A DNA stretch of 25,470 bases from DATLSM01 sp049585815 (GTDB lineage: Bacteria; Actinomycetota; Thermoleophilia; Solirubrobacterales; 70-9): assembly GCA_049585815.1 (NCBI GenBank), contig JBAVAR010000140.1, positions 1 through 25,470 of the forward strand. Direction: 5' to 3'. The position numbers and the translations under genes were made by a program. Under the pieces are notes generated by a model, which was not told the origin of the DNA, did not search any database, and saw nothing but the letters and a program-made list of their open reading frames with translations. Below, piece after piece: positions 7,679 through 14,725 of this stretch (position 1 is its first letter; each line of letters opens with the position of its first letter).

Positions 7679-8128
7679 ATGTCCATGTCGGAGCAGCCTC
7701 CCAGGACCCTCGACCAAGCGCTTCTTGATGAGGCGGTCGCGCTGGCTCGCAGGATCGAGGCCCAAACCGAACAGGCCGAGCGCCTCCGTCTTCTCGCTGA
7801 TCGCGTTGACGATCAAACGCAGCGCGAACGCAGCCTCCTGGAGCAGCTTGAGGGCGCGCTTGGCCGGTCCGTTCAGCTCTCAATTGATGACATCGACGGT
7901 CGACTCAAGGGCCAGCGGCTCCTCGATGTCGCGATCAAGCTGCTCGACGAGCAGGTGGGACGCGGCCACGAGGTCCATTACCGCGACTGGTTCCAGCTCC
8001 TCCAAAATCACGGCTACCGCGTCGGCGGCAAAGACCCGCTCGGCACCTTCCTCGCCCAGATCAATCGCGCTGACGCCGTCGAGAAGGTCGGCAAGCGCAC
8101 CGGCCGCTACAGGCTAAAAGTCGCGTAG
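7679..8128 (+). CDS. Small protein with coiled coil and HARE-type winged helix
   Basis: The 149-residue protein starts at ATG 7679 or 7685; the longer upstream extension has no coding character. Residues 8-63 are a charged amphipathic helix, probably a coiled coil. Residues 78-147 have the pattern L-L-D-V-A-I-K-L-L-D-E followed by HYRDWFQLLQNHGYRVGGKD, PLGTFLAQINRA and a closing VGKRTGRYRL hairpin. This is the layout of the HARE-HTH/winged-helix domain found beside restriction and chromatin factors. It probably binds DNA and may dimerise through the helix. There is no catalytic motif. Nothing shows whether it regulates the neighbouring metallohydrolase cassette or works alone. Confidence 0.65.
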   Translation: MSMSEQPPRTLDQALLDEAVALARRIEAQTEQAERLRLLADRVDDQTQRERSLLEQLEGALGRSVQLSIDDIDGRLKGQRLLDVAIKLLDEQVGRGHEVHYRDWFQLLQNHGYRVGGKDPLGTFLAQINRADAVEKVGKRTGRYRLKVA

Positions 8129-8220
8129 GGCCAAATCTGGCTCCTGGAGAGCAGGGCGCCAAAAAGGCATCCGCGACCCTCCTTAGCATTGTTCCTAAGC
8201 GTATGTGCGTTCCGACAACA

Positions 8221-8236
8221 GGTCCAACTCTGGACC
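8221..8236. promoter_or_regulatory. Perfect hairpin GGTCCA-ACTC-TGGACC upstream of a small gene
   Basis: Six-base perfect arms around a four-base loop lie 28 bases before the ATG at 8265. A second weaker inverted repeat (CTTAG/CTAAG) lies about 25 bases further upstream. Either could be an operator or an RNA structure in the leader. No T run follows, so a terminator is unlikely. Confidence 0.35.
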
Positions 8237-8264
8237 AAAGACGACTCCACCAAGGAGGATTCGG

Positions 8265-8477
8265 ATGACCCCTAAGAGCAACAATGCGTCAGGGATGCGC
8301 GGTGAACGCTCCCGCGACGAGGACGGCGAGCTGCGCCGCAAGCGCGGCGACACCCACGTCGGCACAGTCGAGGACGAGTATGGCCGGGACTTTGGCGTCC
8401 GCAGCGACATGCACCTGAAGACGCTGATCGACCGCGAAGGCGCCGACTCTCTTCATGATCTGCTCGCCGAGCAGTAG
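8265..8477 (+). CDS. Small hydrophilic hypothetical protein
   Basis: This 70-residue protein starts at ATG 8265 behind one of the strongest ribosome binding sites in the window (AAGGAGG with about 7 bases spacing). It is very hydrophilic, with a KRGDTHVGTVEDEYG block and a C-terminal RSDMHLKTLIDREGADSLHD segment that looks like a short helix-turn-helix or dimerisation helix. I recall similar small bacterial proteins with an RGDT...EYG...RSD...L pattern, all of unknown function. There is no signal peptide or membrane segment. It lies upstream of the metallohydrolase cassette on the same strand and could be its first gene. Confidence 0.7.
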   Translation: MTPKSNNASGMRGERSRDEDGELRRKRGDTHVGTVEDEYGRDFGVRSDMHLKTLIDREGADSLHDLLAEQ

Positions 8478-8482
8478 CGGCG

Positions 8483-8698
8483 GTGGTTGCATTGAAGCGC
8501 CGAACACGCAGACTGTTCTTCTACCTCGTCCTAACGGCCGGCTTCCTCGCGGCTCCCGGCCTGCCGGGCTATCTCTTCATTAGGGCGATCAAACCTGTTG
8601 AGAGCGACCTGAAGGCGCAAATCCAGCACGCCTTCGATCCCTTGTTCCACCGGCTACTAGACCGTCGCGTGAACCGGCACGCTGCCCCCATTCGGTGA
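8483..8698 (+). CDS. Small single-pass membrane protein
   Basis: A GTG-initiated frame encodes 71 residues with a basic N-terminus (KRRTRR), one hydrophobic segment (about residues 10-34) and an amphipathic, partly basic tail. This charge pattern predicts a cytoplasmic N-terminus. It starts 5 bases after the previous stop and ends 15 bases before the first metallohydrolase, which fits an operon. The ribosome binding site is weak and no family is recognised, so it could be spurious. Confidence 0.45.
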   Translation: MVALKRRTRRLFFYLVLTAGFLAAPGLPGYLFIRAIKPVESDLKAQIQHAFDPLFHRLLDRRVNRHAAPIR

Positions 8699-8713
8699 GG
8701 CAGGGGACAGGGT

Positions 8714-9751
8714 ATGTTCGAGATCGATTTCCTCCCCGTCGGCGACGGTGCCCGCAGCGGCGACGCGATCGCGATGCGGTTCACCCGGTCGGATACAGGC
8801 GCTCTTGTCCACGTGATCATCGACGGGGGATACGAAGACGACGGCGAGGCCCTCGTCGAGCACTTCGCCAACCTCTATGGGACCAGGCGGGTCGACTTGG
8901 TCATCCTCACTCACCCCGATGCGGACCACAGGGGCGGGGTCCCGACCTTGCTGAGCAACCTCGATGTCGGCGTTCTCGCCGCCCACGATCCGGTCGCCCA
9001 CGGGGGCAGAGCTATCCCTGTTGCCGAGAAGGTGACGGAGCTACGCGCCCTCGCAACCCGTGAAGGTACCCAGCTGATTGAGCCCTTTACTGGCACCGGT
9101 GGCTTCGGTGGCGCCCTACTCATCGCCAGCCCGACCGAGGCCTTATACGAGCAGAACCTCGCCGAGCAGCTGGCTCGCGAAGGCGGCGTCGCTGCCGCGC
9201 CAAGCGCGACCCGCGAGGCGCTACAGGCCGAGATCGCCCGACTCTCCGCACGAGTGCTCCCGCATCTTCCCGTCGAGGTTCCATTCTCCGATGCCGGGGG
9301 TGACAAGCCGCTCAACAACACCTCAACGGTGATCGACCTCCAGTTCGGAGAGCAGCGCTTCCTCTTCACCGGCGACGCCGGCGTCCCGGCGCTCGACGCC
9401 GCCCATCAGTACCTGACCGCCCAGGGTCGCGCCGCCCGGCCCGCCACGATGGTCCAGGTCGCCCATCACGGCAGTCGCCACAACGCCAGTTCTGATTGCC
9501 TTGACCGCCTGCTTGGGCCTCGGACCGATGAGCGCCGCGGCAGCGCACTGATCAGTATCAGTCAAGCCGCCGCGCAGGACCCCCGCTACCCCTCGCCTCG
9601 TGTCACAAATGCCTACGCCAGGCGCGGCTATCCCTGCTTCGCCAACGAGGGCGAAACCATGTGCCTTTCGGGGGAAGGGGCAGCCGGGCGGGGATGGACG
9701 CCGATGGCGCCGCTGCCACCCCGTGATGCGTCGATCGACAACCGGGACTGA
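8714..9751 (+). CDS. Metallo-beta-lactamase-fold hydrolase, ComEC-C-terminus type (first of pair)
   Basis: This 345-residue soluble protein has the core metal-binding motif THPDADH at 66-72 (variant of HxHxDH), GD at 220-221 within RFLFTGDAG, and a later VAHHGS at 249-254. That is the ligand set seen in the metallo-beta-lactamase domain of ComEC-like and related hydrolases (HPDxDHxGG, TGD, HHGS). A helical insertion lies at about residues 142-185. ComEC-type domains of this class cleave nucleic acid, though related proteins act on other phosphoesters or as toxins. There is no signal peptide. A purine-rich ribosome binding site lies in GAGGCAGGGG. The next gene follows after 5 bases, and a second, divergent metallohydrolase closes the cassette. 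Confidence 0.85.
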   Translation: MFEIDFLPVGDGARSGDAIAMRFTRSDTGALVHVIIDGGYEDDGEALVEHFANLYGTRRVDLVILTHPDADHRGGVPTLLSNLDVGVLAAHDPVAHGGRAIPVAEKVTELRALATREGTQLIEPFTGTGGFGGALLIASPTEALYEQNLAEQLAREGGVAAAPSATREALQAEIARLSARVLPHLPVEVPFSDAGGDKPLNNTSTVIDLQFGEQRFLFTGDAGVPALDAAHQYLTAQGRAARPATMVQVAHHGSRHNASSDCLDRLLGPRTDERRGSALISISQAAAQDPRYPSPRVTNAYARRGYPCFANEGETMCLSGEGAAGRGWTPMAPLPPRDASIDNRD

Positions 9752-9756
9752 GTCCG

Positions 9757-10422
9757 ATGAACCAGCTCCCTTTCAGCGTCTATGACTTTTTCGGCTACCT
9801 CGCCTCCGGGGCCGTCCTCCTCGCCTCCTTTGTTGCCGCCTTTTTCGGTGAGGACGCCTTTGAGAACAGCCCGACCCTTGTGCTGGGTTTTCTCCTCGTC
9901 ATCGTCATTTATGCACTCGGTCAGACCGTCGCCAACCTCGCCGGCGAGCTGATCGAGCATCGGATCGTCCGTCGTCGCCTCGGTACACCTACCGACATCC
10001 TGCTCTGCTTCCGCCATCCCGAGCCGTCGGTTTCGCGCTGGTTCCCCGGCTATTTTAGGCCCCTCTCGCCAGGCGTCCGAGAGCAGGTCAAAGAGCGCGC
10101 CGGAGATCGCCACGGAGACGACCTTTTCTTCCACTGCCACGCCCGGATGAAGCTGGTCCCTGTCGTTCAGTCCAGACTTGAGACCTTCATCAGGCTCTAC
10201 GGTTTCTGCCGCAACACGGCGCTCGCGATGGTGATCGCCTCCGTGTTTCTCGGTGTCGGGATCATCTTGGGCACGGCGGGAACCGGCTCGGTTGCCGGGC
10301 CGGGCTGGTGGCTGGTCCTCGCGGTCATCGCCTCCGTAGGCCTCTTCTACCGCTATCTCAAGTTCTATCGACAGTATGGCTTCGAGCTGTTTACGAGCTA
10401 CGCCGAGGCGGAGTTCCAATGA
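9757..10422 (+). CDS. Four-helix membrane protein between two metallohydrolases
   Basis: This 221-residue protein has two hydrophobic helices near the N-terminus (about 11-30 and 40-62), a soluble loop of about 85 residues with several His and Cys (F-F-H-C-H-A at 124-129), and two more helices (about 152-172 and 182-200). It begins with the pattern PFSVYDFFGYLASGAVLL, an aromatic start I associate with uncharacterised membrane proteins in accessory gene sets. No transporter or enzyme family is recognised. Its position, 5 bases after one hydrolase and overlapping the next by ATGA, argues that all three act together, for instance as a membrane anchor or pore controlled by the hydrolases. Confidence 0.75.
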   Translation: MNQLPFSVYDFFGYLASGAVLLASFVAAFFGEDAFENSPTLVLGFLLVIVIYALGQTVANLAGELIEHRIVRRRLGTPTDILLCFRHPEPSVSRWFPGYFRPLSPGVREQVKERAGDRHGDDLFFHCHARMKLVPVVQSRLETFIRLYGFCRNTALAMVIASVFLGVGIILGTAGTGSVAGPGWWLVLAVIASVGLFYRYLKFYRQYGFELFTSYAEAEFQ

Positions 10423-11297
10423 GCACGGTCAAATCCTTTGCCACCAGCGAAGGCGACACCTACTACATCAAGCACGGTGCCGACAATTTCACGATCATCG
10501 ACTGCCGCATCGCCGAGGATCGCAGTGACATCATTGAGGAGATCGAAGCCGAATCGAGATACAAGTGTGTTACCCGTTTCATCTCGACCCACCCCGACGA
10601 CGACCACTTAAAGGGACTCGCTCGACTGGACGACGCCCTTGGGATTCGCAACTTCTACGTTGTCGAGAACGAGGCAACAAAGCTCGACTACACGGTCGAC
10701 TTCGAGCGCTACTGCCAACTGCGGGACTCCGACAAGGCCTTCTACCTCCGTCAAGGTTGCTCCCGTCGTTGGATGAACGAAGCCGGTGATGGCCGCGGCT
10801 CCTCGGGGCTCGAACTCCTCTGGCCCGACCTCGAGAACCCCGATTTCAAGAACGTGCTCACTTCGGCGGCGGAAGGAGACAATCCCAATAACCTCTCGAT
10901 CATCCTTAAGTACACCCTCAGTGATGGCGTGAAGATGCTTTGGCTCGGCGACCTCGAGACGGACTTCATGGAAACGATTGAAGACAAGGTTGAGATGCCG
11001 TCCGTCGACGTCGTATTCGCTGCCCACCACGGGCGCTCTCGAATGCCTGCCAGCTGGATCAACCAAATGGATCCTCGGATAATTGTGCTTGGCGAGGCAC
11101 CTCGCGAGCACCTTGAGTACTACCACGGCCGTGACCACCTTCGTCAGAACACGGCCTGGGATATCACTTTCGAGAACGAGAGTGGGCGCACGCATGTATA
11201 TGTAGGCAACCCTGATTACAAGGCAGTATTCCTTTGCGATGAAGGTCTTCCCGACACCGCTAACGGCCATTATCTTGGCAGTCTTGAGACCGGCTGA
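10419..11297 (+). CDS. Metallo-beta-lactamase-fold hydrolase (second of pair)
   Basis: The start is fixed by the ATGA overlap with the membrane protein; a longer upstream frame is only a shadow. The 292-residue product shows THPDDDH at 57-63 in FISTHPDDDHLKG, GD at 177-178 in MLWLGDLE, and AAHHGRSR at 201-208. These are the same ligand positions as in the first hydrolase. Outside the motifs the two proteins differ clearly: this one starts with a short strand region (TYYIKHGADNFTIIDC) and carries a different insertion at about 85-150. They are therefore not a recent duplication, and distinct substrates or a heteromeric complex are plausible. It is soluble with no export signal. Confidence 0.85.
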   Translation: MSTVKSFATSEGDTYYIKHGADNFTIIDCRIAEDRSDIIEEIEAESRYKCVTRFISTHPDDDHLKGLARLDDALGIRNFYVVENEATKLDYTVDFERYCQLRDSDKAFYLRQGCSRRWMNEAGDGRGSSGLELLWPDLENPDFKNVLTSAAEGDNPNNLSIILKYTLSDGVKMLWLGDLETDFMETIEDKVEMPSVDVVFAAHHGRSRMPASWINQMDPRIIVLGEAPREHLEYYHGRDHLRQNTAWDITFENESGRTHVYVGNPDYKAVFLCDEGLPDTANGHYLGSLETG

Positions 11298-11344
11298 GCA
11301 AGGCGAATTAGCACTTATCGCACAAGCAGGAAGGGGGTGAGAAA

Positions 11345-11473
11345 ATGGAACTCCTTGAAGAGGTTCGGTGGGATTACGTGCTCGTCGTGACGGCAGGCGC
11401 GTGCGTCGCATTTGCAGACCATCCAACCGCACGCAACTTGCGTAGGGCCATCATCGATAGTCTGACCGTGTGA
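11345..11473 (+). CDS. Short ORF, 42 residues, after the metallohydrolase cassette
   Basis: ATG 11345 follows a purine-rich site (AGGAAGGGGGTGAGAAA) and opens a 42-residue frame beginning MELLEEVRWDYVLVVTAGAC and ending in a basic/hydrophobic helix. The frame lies 47 bases downstream of the second hydrolase on the same strand, so it may be a fourth cassette member. No family is recognised. Confidence 0.45.
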   Translation: MELLEEVRWDYVLVVTAGACVAFADHPTARNLRRAIIDSLTV

Positions 11474-11536
11474 CGGACGGACATCGAGTCCCTTGACTCG
11501 CGATATTCAGTTTCTGGACAGGCGAGCCTTATTTGC

Positions 11537-11728
11537 TCAAAACCACTTCGATCTACGCACCACCCGCCGCTTGCCGGCGCGCTTCACTCCACCAACCGGG
11601 TTCGTAATGTCGGTTGCCCGCGCCTTTGCCTTGCGCACCGGCCGCGGTGTCATTGCGCTCACCGGATGCGCAGCTCGCCGCACCTTCTTCGCCGACTTCG
11701 GCGCAAACATCCGAAACAGCATTCCCAT
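11537..11728 (-). CDS. Small, highly basic protein
   Basis: The start is set at ATG 11728 by a strong ribosome binding site (AAGGAGGAGACG) immediately upstream; a longer frame exists but lacks one. The 63-residue product has a short hydrophobic N-terminus (MGMLFRMF) followed by an Arg/Lys-rich body with AP/KK repeats, suited to nucleic-acid or membrane-surface binding. No known domain is visible. It is transcribed convergently with the metallohydrolase cassette. The next minus-strand gene upstream ends at 11799, so the two may share a transcript. Confidence 0.6.
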   Translation of the reverse strand: MGMLFRMFAPKSAKKVRRAAHPVSAMTPRPVRKAKARATDITNPVGGVKRAGKRRVVRRSKWF

Positions 11729-11798
11729 CGTCTCCTCCTTCTGACTGACTTGGAGCTTCACGCAACAAACTGCGGTATTTGGCGGCGGCACGGCGTCA

Positions 11799-12320
11799 TT
11801 AAGCGCCTTTGTTGTTGTGGCCGCTCTCCCTACGACCGGAACTACCCGGCCTAAGGAAGACATCTGTCACCGCTTTGATCAGCTGGCGGAAGGCGGACTC
11901 CGCATAGCCAAAGATGAACGCCACACCGTCCAGTGCGGTCGGACTGATGCTGACCCTCGCATTCCCCGTCGCCGTGCCGGCCAGCACGATCACGAGAAGG
12001 CACGCGACTGAGCCGCTTGTCGCGCCCATCAATGGCTTGATCGGGTGCCAGTAGTTGAAGCGTGATTCCCATTTGCCGACGCTGTAGTGGACGATGCCAC
12101 CAAGGGAGGCGAGCAGTCCACCGACGGCTCCCAGCCACGGAGCCTCAACCGGCACTCTCCCGAACGACGACGGCAGATCGAGGTGATCGGTGCCTTGCCG
12201 ATAAACGACGAATACGGCGATCAGCCCAACCGCCCACAGAAGCTGGGTCAGGTATACCCATCCGGGCATATTCTTGGGTTGCCCCCGCGCCGTTAGCCAA
12301 TTACTGACCGTCTTGTTCAT
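11799..12320 (-). CDS. Multi-pass membrane protein of unknown function
   Basis: This 173-residue protein has hydrophobic segments at about 22-40, 61-80 and 97-118, and a weaker one near 128-145. The C-terminal tail FGYAESAFRQLIKAVTDVF followed by LRPG is a pattern I have seen at the end of bacterial membrane proteins of unknown role, where E-x-x-F-R-x-L marks an amphipathic helix. The ATG start is preceded by a weak GAGG site. No enzyme motif or signal peptide is present. Confidence 0.65.
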   Translation of the reverse strand: MNKTVSNWLTARGQPKNMPGWVYLTQLLWAVGLIAVFVVYRQGTDHLDLPSSFGRVPVEAPWLGAVGGLLASLGGIVHYSVGKWESRFNYWHPIKPLMGATSGSVACLLVIVLAGTATGNARVSISPTALDGVAFIFGYAESAFRQLIKAVTDVFLRPGSSGRRESGHNNKGA

Positions 12321-12378
12321 GTTTGCCTCATGTGGTGTTCGGCTGGTTGTACCTGCATGCGGATGCTTGAGCCGCTCT

Positions 12379-12407
12379 GCCCCAGAGAGTTGCGCCGTCC
12401 CTGGGGC
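12379..12407 (-). terminator. Possible hairpin downstream of the phosphoesterase gene
   Basis: GCCCCAG (12379-12385) and CTGGGGC (12401-12407) form seven perfect pairs around a 15-base loop just beyond the phosphoesterase stop. There is no T run on the minus strand, so if it terminates transcription it is not a classic intrinsic terminator. Confidence 0.35.
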
Positions 12408-12416
12408 TGCTGTCGT

Positions 12417-13760
12417 TCAGCCGCTGGTTGTCACCGGCCCCGACGGCCCCGTCTCCGACGGAGCCTTGATCAGCGGCGGATTCAACAACGCAGCATTGGT
12501 GACATCCAGGAACCCCATCACCGTATTCGCGTTGGCATCACGCCTCGTCAGCGCCGGCAGGTTCCACTTGCGCTCGATCGTCGCCAGCACCGAGGTATGG
12601 TCGCAAACGTCCGTGCAGACGCCCCCAGGTCTTGAGTAAGGCGACGCGACGATCGCCGGCACTCGCGGCCCGTACATGTCATAGCCCCCTTGTGGTTCAT
12701 TCGGTGGCAGCTCGGGAGGGATCTCGTCGGGCGGTATCGCCGCTGGCGGCGCCACGTGGTCGTAGTAGCCGCCGTGCTCGTCGTAGGTGTAGATCAGCAG
12801 GGTACGCGGCCAGGTCGGCGAGCGCAGCACGGCTTCGACCACTTCGTGCGCCCAGCGCTCGCCCCAGTACATGTCCTGTGGGTCCTCCTCGGTCTCGCCG
12901 GGTGGCAGCTTGGAGAAGTCGACGCCAATCGCCTTCAGCATCTTCTGGACGATCGCCGGCAGCTTCGCCGCCGTCTTCGCCAGCGAGGCGATCTCGCTGA
13001 TCCCCGGGTCGACGAAGCTCACCGCCGGCAGGGTGCCCGCCTTGCATTCCTCGAAGAAGCGCTCTAGCAGGTGGAAGTGGTGAAGGGGGTGCTCAAGGAG
13101 GATCGATGGGATCGCCGCTGTCATCGGCACATCGGCGAAGTAGTTCGCCCAACTGATGGCGTGCTCGGAGAGGAGGTCGAAGATCGTCCCGTTCGGAGGC
13201 GGCTCCAAATCCGCGGGGAAATCGAACCCCGTCACAGTCTTGCCGAACGCCGTCCCTGCCAGCAGAAATCGCCGATTCGGGTAGGTCGGGCCCGGCAGCG
13301 AGCCGAACCAGCGAGTGCCGACCGTGAAGGTGCTCGCTAACGAGTAGGCAAAGGGCAGTACCTCGGGCGGGTAGTAGCCCATCGGCTCCCGGCTCTTCGC
13401 CGACCGAACGAACCCGTCCATCGCCCCTCCGTCGATCTGCTCGTGCGTGTCTTTCCAGCTCTGCGAGACGTGCGTTGCCTGGCTCGTGTCGCGGAGCGCG
13501 AACGCTTTCACCACGGCCTCCATGCCAGGCCCACCGGGATTTACATTCGTCGGCTTGCCGTCCGCGTCGAACTCCAGACCCTCCACCTCGGCGTTGCGCA
13601 GCGTCATCGCCCCGAGCAGGTTGTCGAAGGAGTGGTTCTCCATCATTACCACGACGATGTGGTCGAACGGCATCTGCTCGTTAACCGTGCCGATTGGCAT
13701 ATCCGGAAACGGCCGGCTTCCGGTCTCCTGCTCGATGGCCGCTGCAGCCGCCTCAGCCAC
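12417..13760 (-). CDS. Phosphoesterase family protein (phospholipase C/acid phosphatase type)
   Basis: This 447-residue protein has the family signature FDHIVVVMMENHSFDN (32-47, with the metal-binding Glu/Asn and nucleophile region). It also has GSLPGPTYPNRRF (153-165), IYTYDEHGGYYDHVAPP (323-339) and a C-terminal CDHTSVLATIERKW (386-399). These are the conserved blocks of the PF04185 phosphoesterase family, which includes bacterial phospholipases C and AcpA-type acid phosphatases and acts on phosphate monoesters or phospholipids. The N-terminus is Ala/Glu-rich and no signal peptide is evident, though many members are exported. It begins with GTG and overlaps by 8 bases the small secreted protein upstream, so the two are co-translated. 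Confidence 0.88.
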   Translation of the reverse strand: MAEAAAAAIEQETGSRPFPDMPIGTVNEQMPFDHIVVVMMENHSFDNLLGAMTLRNAEVEGLEFDADGKPTNVNPGGPGMEAVVKAFALRDTSQATHVSQSWKDTHEQIDGGAMDGFVRSAKSREPMGYYPPEVLPFAYSLASTFTVGTRWFGSLPGPTYPNRRFLLAGTAFGKTVTGFDFPADLEPPPNGTIFDLLSEHAISWANYFADVPMTAAIPSILLEHPLHHFHLLERFFEECKAGTLPAVSFVDPGISEIASLAKTAAKLPAIVQKMLKAIGVDFSKLPPGETEEDPQDMYWGERWAHEVVEAVLRSPTWPRTLLIYTYDEHGGYYDHVAPPAAIPPDEIPPELPPNEPQGGYDMYGPRVPAIVASPYSRPGGVCTDVCDHTSVLATIERKWNLPALTRRDANANTVMGFLDVTNAALLNPPLIKAPSETGPSGPVTTSG

Positions 13761-14028
13761 GTCTCACCAACCTCCCCTCCGCATCGCACCGAAACCCAGC
13801 CTTCCGATACGCCCTCGCATACCCAGGCCTGTGCGAGCAGTACTCGCCAGGCCCCAGGCATTTGACCCCGCCCGGCGTCCGCACGTTCTTGACTCCGAAA
13901 TGTTCTTCGGCATACGCGGAGCAGTACTTCGAGGCTTGAGCAACTGGCTGCCTGGCCGCTGCCCCTCCGACCAGGCCGATCGCTCCGATCCCCACGACGG
14001 ACACCACAGACGCGACACGCTTCTTCAA
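13753..14028 (-). CDS. Small secreted four-cysteine protein
   Basis: The frame starts with TTG at 14028 behind GAGGAG. The 91-residue product has a signal-peptide-like start (MKKR, hydrophobic stretch to about residue 24, small residues before about 32), then a mature part with four Cys (36, 57, 64, 81). The spacing C-x20-C-x6-C-x16-C suggests two disulfides. The block TPGGVKCLGPGEYCSHRPGY is distinctive, and I recall similar short Cys-rich modules in secreted actinobacterial proteins without known function. The gene overlaps the phosphoesterase gene by 8 bases, suggesting that the pair is made together. Confidence 0.75.
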   Translation of the reverse strand: MKKRVASVVSVVGIGAIGLVGGAAARQPVAQASKYCSAYAEEHFGVKNVRTPGGVKCLGPGEYCSHRPGYARAYRKAGFRCDAEGRLVRRG

Positions 14029-14081
14029 GGCAGCTCCTCACGAGCAACTGGAGTGGGCAGGACTGGATAGAGCTATGGTCA

Positions 14082-14109
14082 GTTATATCCCGAGGAAGGA
14101 GAAAATCAA
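14082..14109 (-). promoter_or_regulatory. Candidate promoter of the secreted protein/phosphoesterase pair
   Basis: On the minus strand TTGATT (14109-14104) and TATAAC (14087-14082) are separated by 16 bases, a reasonable housekeeping-type promoter about 55 bases before the TTG start at 14028. Confidence 0.45.
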
Positions 14110-14144
14110 CTCCTGGAATCGAGTATTCGAACACACCGACGATT

Positions 14145-14327
14145 TCAGAGTGTGATTAGGAACGTTTCTGTTCCAGGGTTCTTTCGGCCCCCGTACTCAA
14201 GCGAGCGCACCGCTGCGACCAGCTCGACCAGCCATGCATTGGGATTGGTCAGCGGATTGATGCCTCAAGCGGAACCAAAGCTGCCGTGCAGGAGGTCTCC
14301 GACGATGGGATCAGGAAGCTTTGGCAA
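14145..14327 (-). pseudogene. Remnant of an unidentified gene with an internal stop
   Basis: One minus-strand frame reads LPKLPDPIVGDLLHGSFGSA, an in-frame TGA, then GINPLTNPNAWLVELVAAVR followed by SLEYGGRKNPG. The amino-acid composition on both sides of the stop looks like real protein, and the overlapping plus-strand frame does not. No start or family can be assigned. The stretch from 14029 to 14398 otherwise holds only the promoter given above. Confidence 0.3.
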
Positions 14328-14398
14328 TCACCTTGCAGCCCCGATATCTGTGCGCACGCTCACTCACCACTGCGCCACGCTTCGTCAGCCTTGGCGTT

Positions 14399-14641
14399 AT
14401 GCAATTCCGCCATCCAGAACAGCTCGACCGCCAGCGCTTCCACCACGAACTCTCAGACCGTGGCCGCCTCGGCCGTATTCATCCGGGAGCGAATCCCACC
14501 ACGCCCCTACTCATCGTCGCCTTGTTCGCCCTGGCAGCCCTCGCCTCCATCGTCTCTCAGGGCGCCTCGCTGACGCCGCTGTTTCTCATCGCCGGCTCCT
14601 TCACCGCGTTTCTTCTGGTTGCCTCCCTCCGTCCCCACTGA
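14399..14641 (+). CDS. Small two-helix membrane protein
   Basis: The 80-residue product from ATG 14399 has a charged N-terminal part (about 35 residues with HPEQLDRQRFHHELSDRGR) and two hydrophobic helices (about 36-55 and 59-75). No strong ribosome binding site is visible and longer frames upstream lack coding character. It ends shortly before a hairpin shared with the convergent NERD gene. No family recognised. Confidence 0.5.
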   Translation: MQFRHPEQLDRQRFHHELSDRGRLGRIHPGANPTTPLLIVALFALAALASIVSQGASLTPLFLIAGSFTAFLLVASLRPH

Positions 14642-14687
14642 CCGCAGTCTTCTGGCACCACCCTGGCAATTACCTCTCCGCCGAGTA

Positions 14688-14713
14688 GGCCGACCTACGC
14701 AGCCTGGTCGGCC
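14688..14713. terminator. Bidirectional hairpin between convergent genes
   Basis: Eight perfect base pairs, GGCCGACC (14688-14695) and GGTCGGCC (14706-14713), enclose a 10-base loop exactly between the plus-strand small membrane protein and the minus-strand NERD gene. It is a good candidate for a shared terminator, although no T tract follows on either side. Confidence 0.5.
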
Positions 14714-14725
14714 CGCGCAGGCGCC

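Noticed and set aside
10308..10418. N-terminal extension of the second metallohydrolase
   Set aside because: It lies wholly within the membrane protein gene; the ATGA overlap at 10419 gives a natural start.
14152..14688. Plus-strand 178-residue frame
   Set aside because: Pro/Ser/Thr/Arg-rich, no ribosome binding site, overlaps the better supported small membrane protein in another frame.
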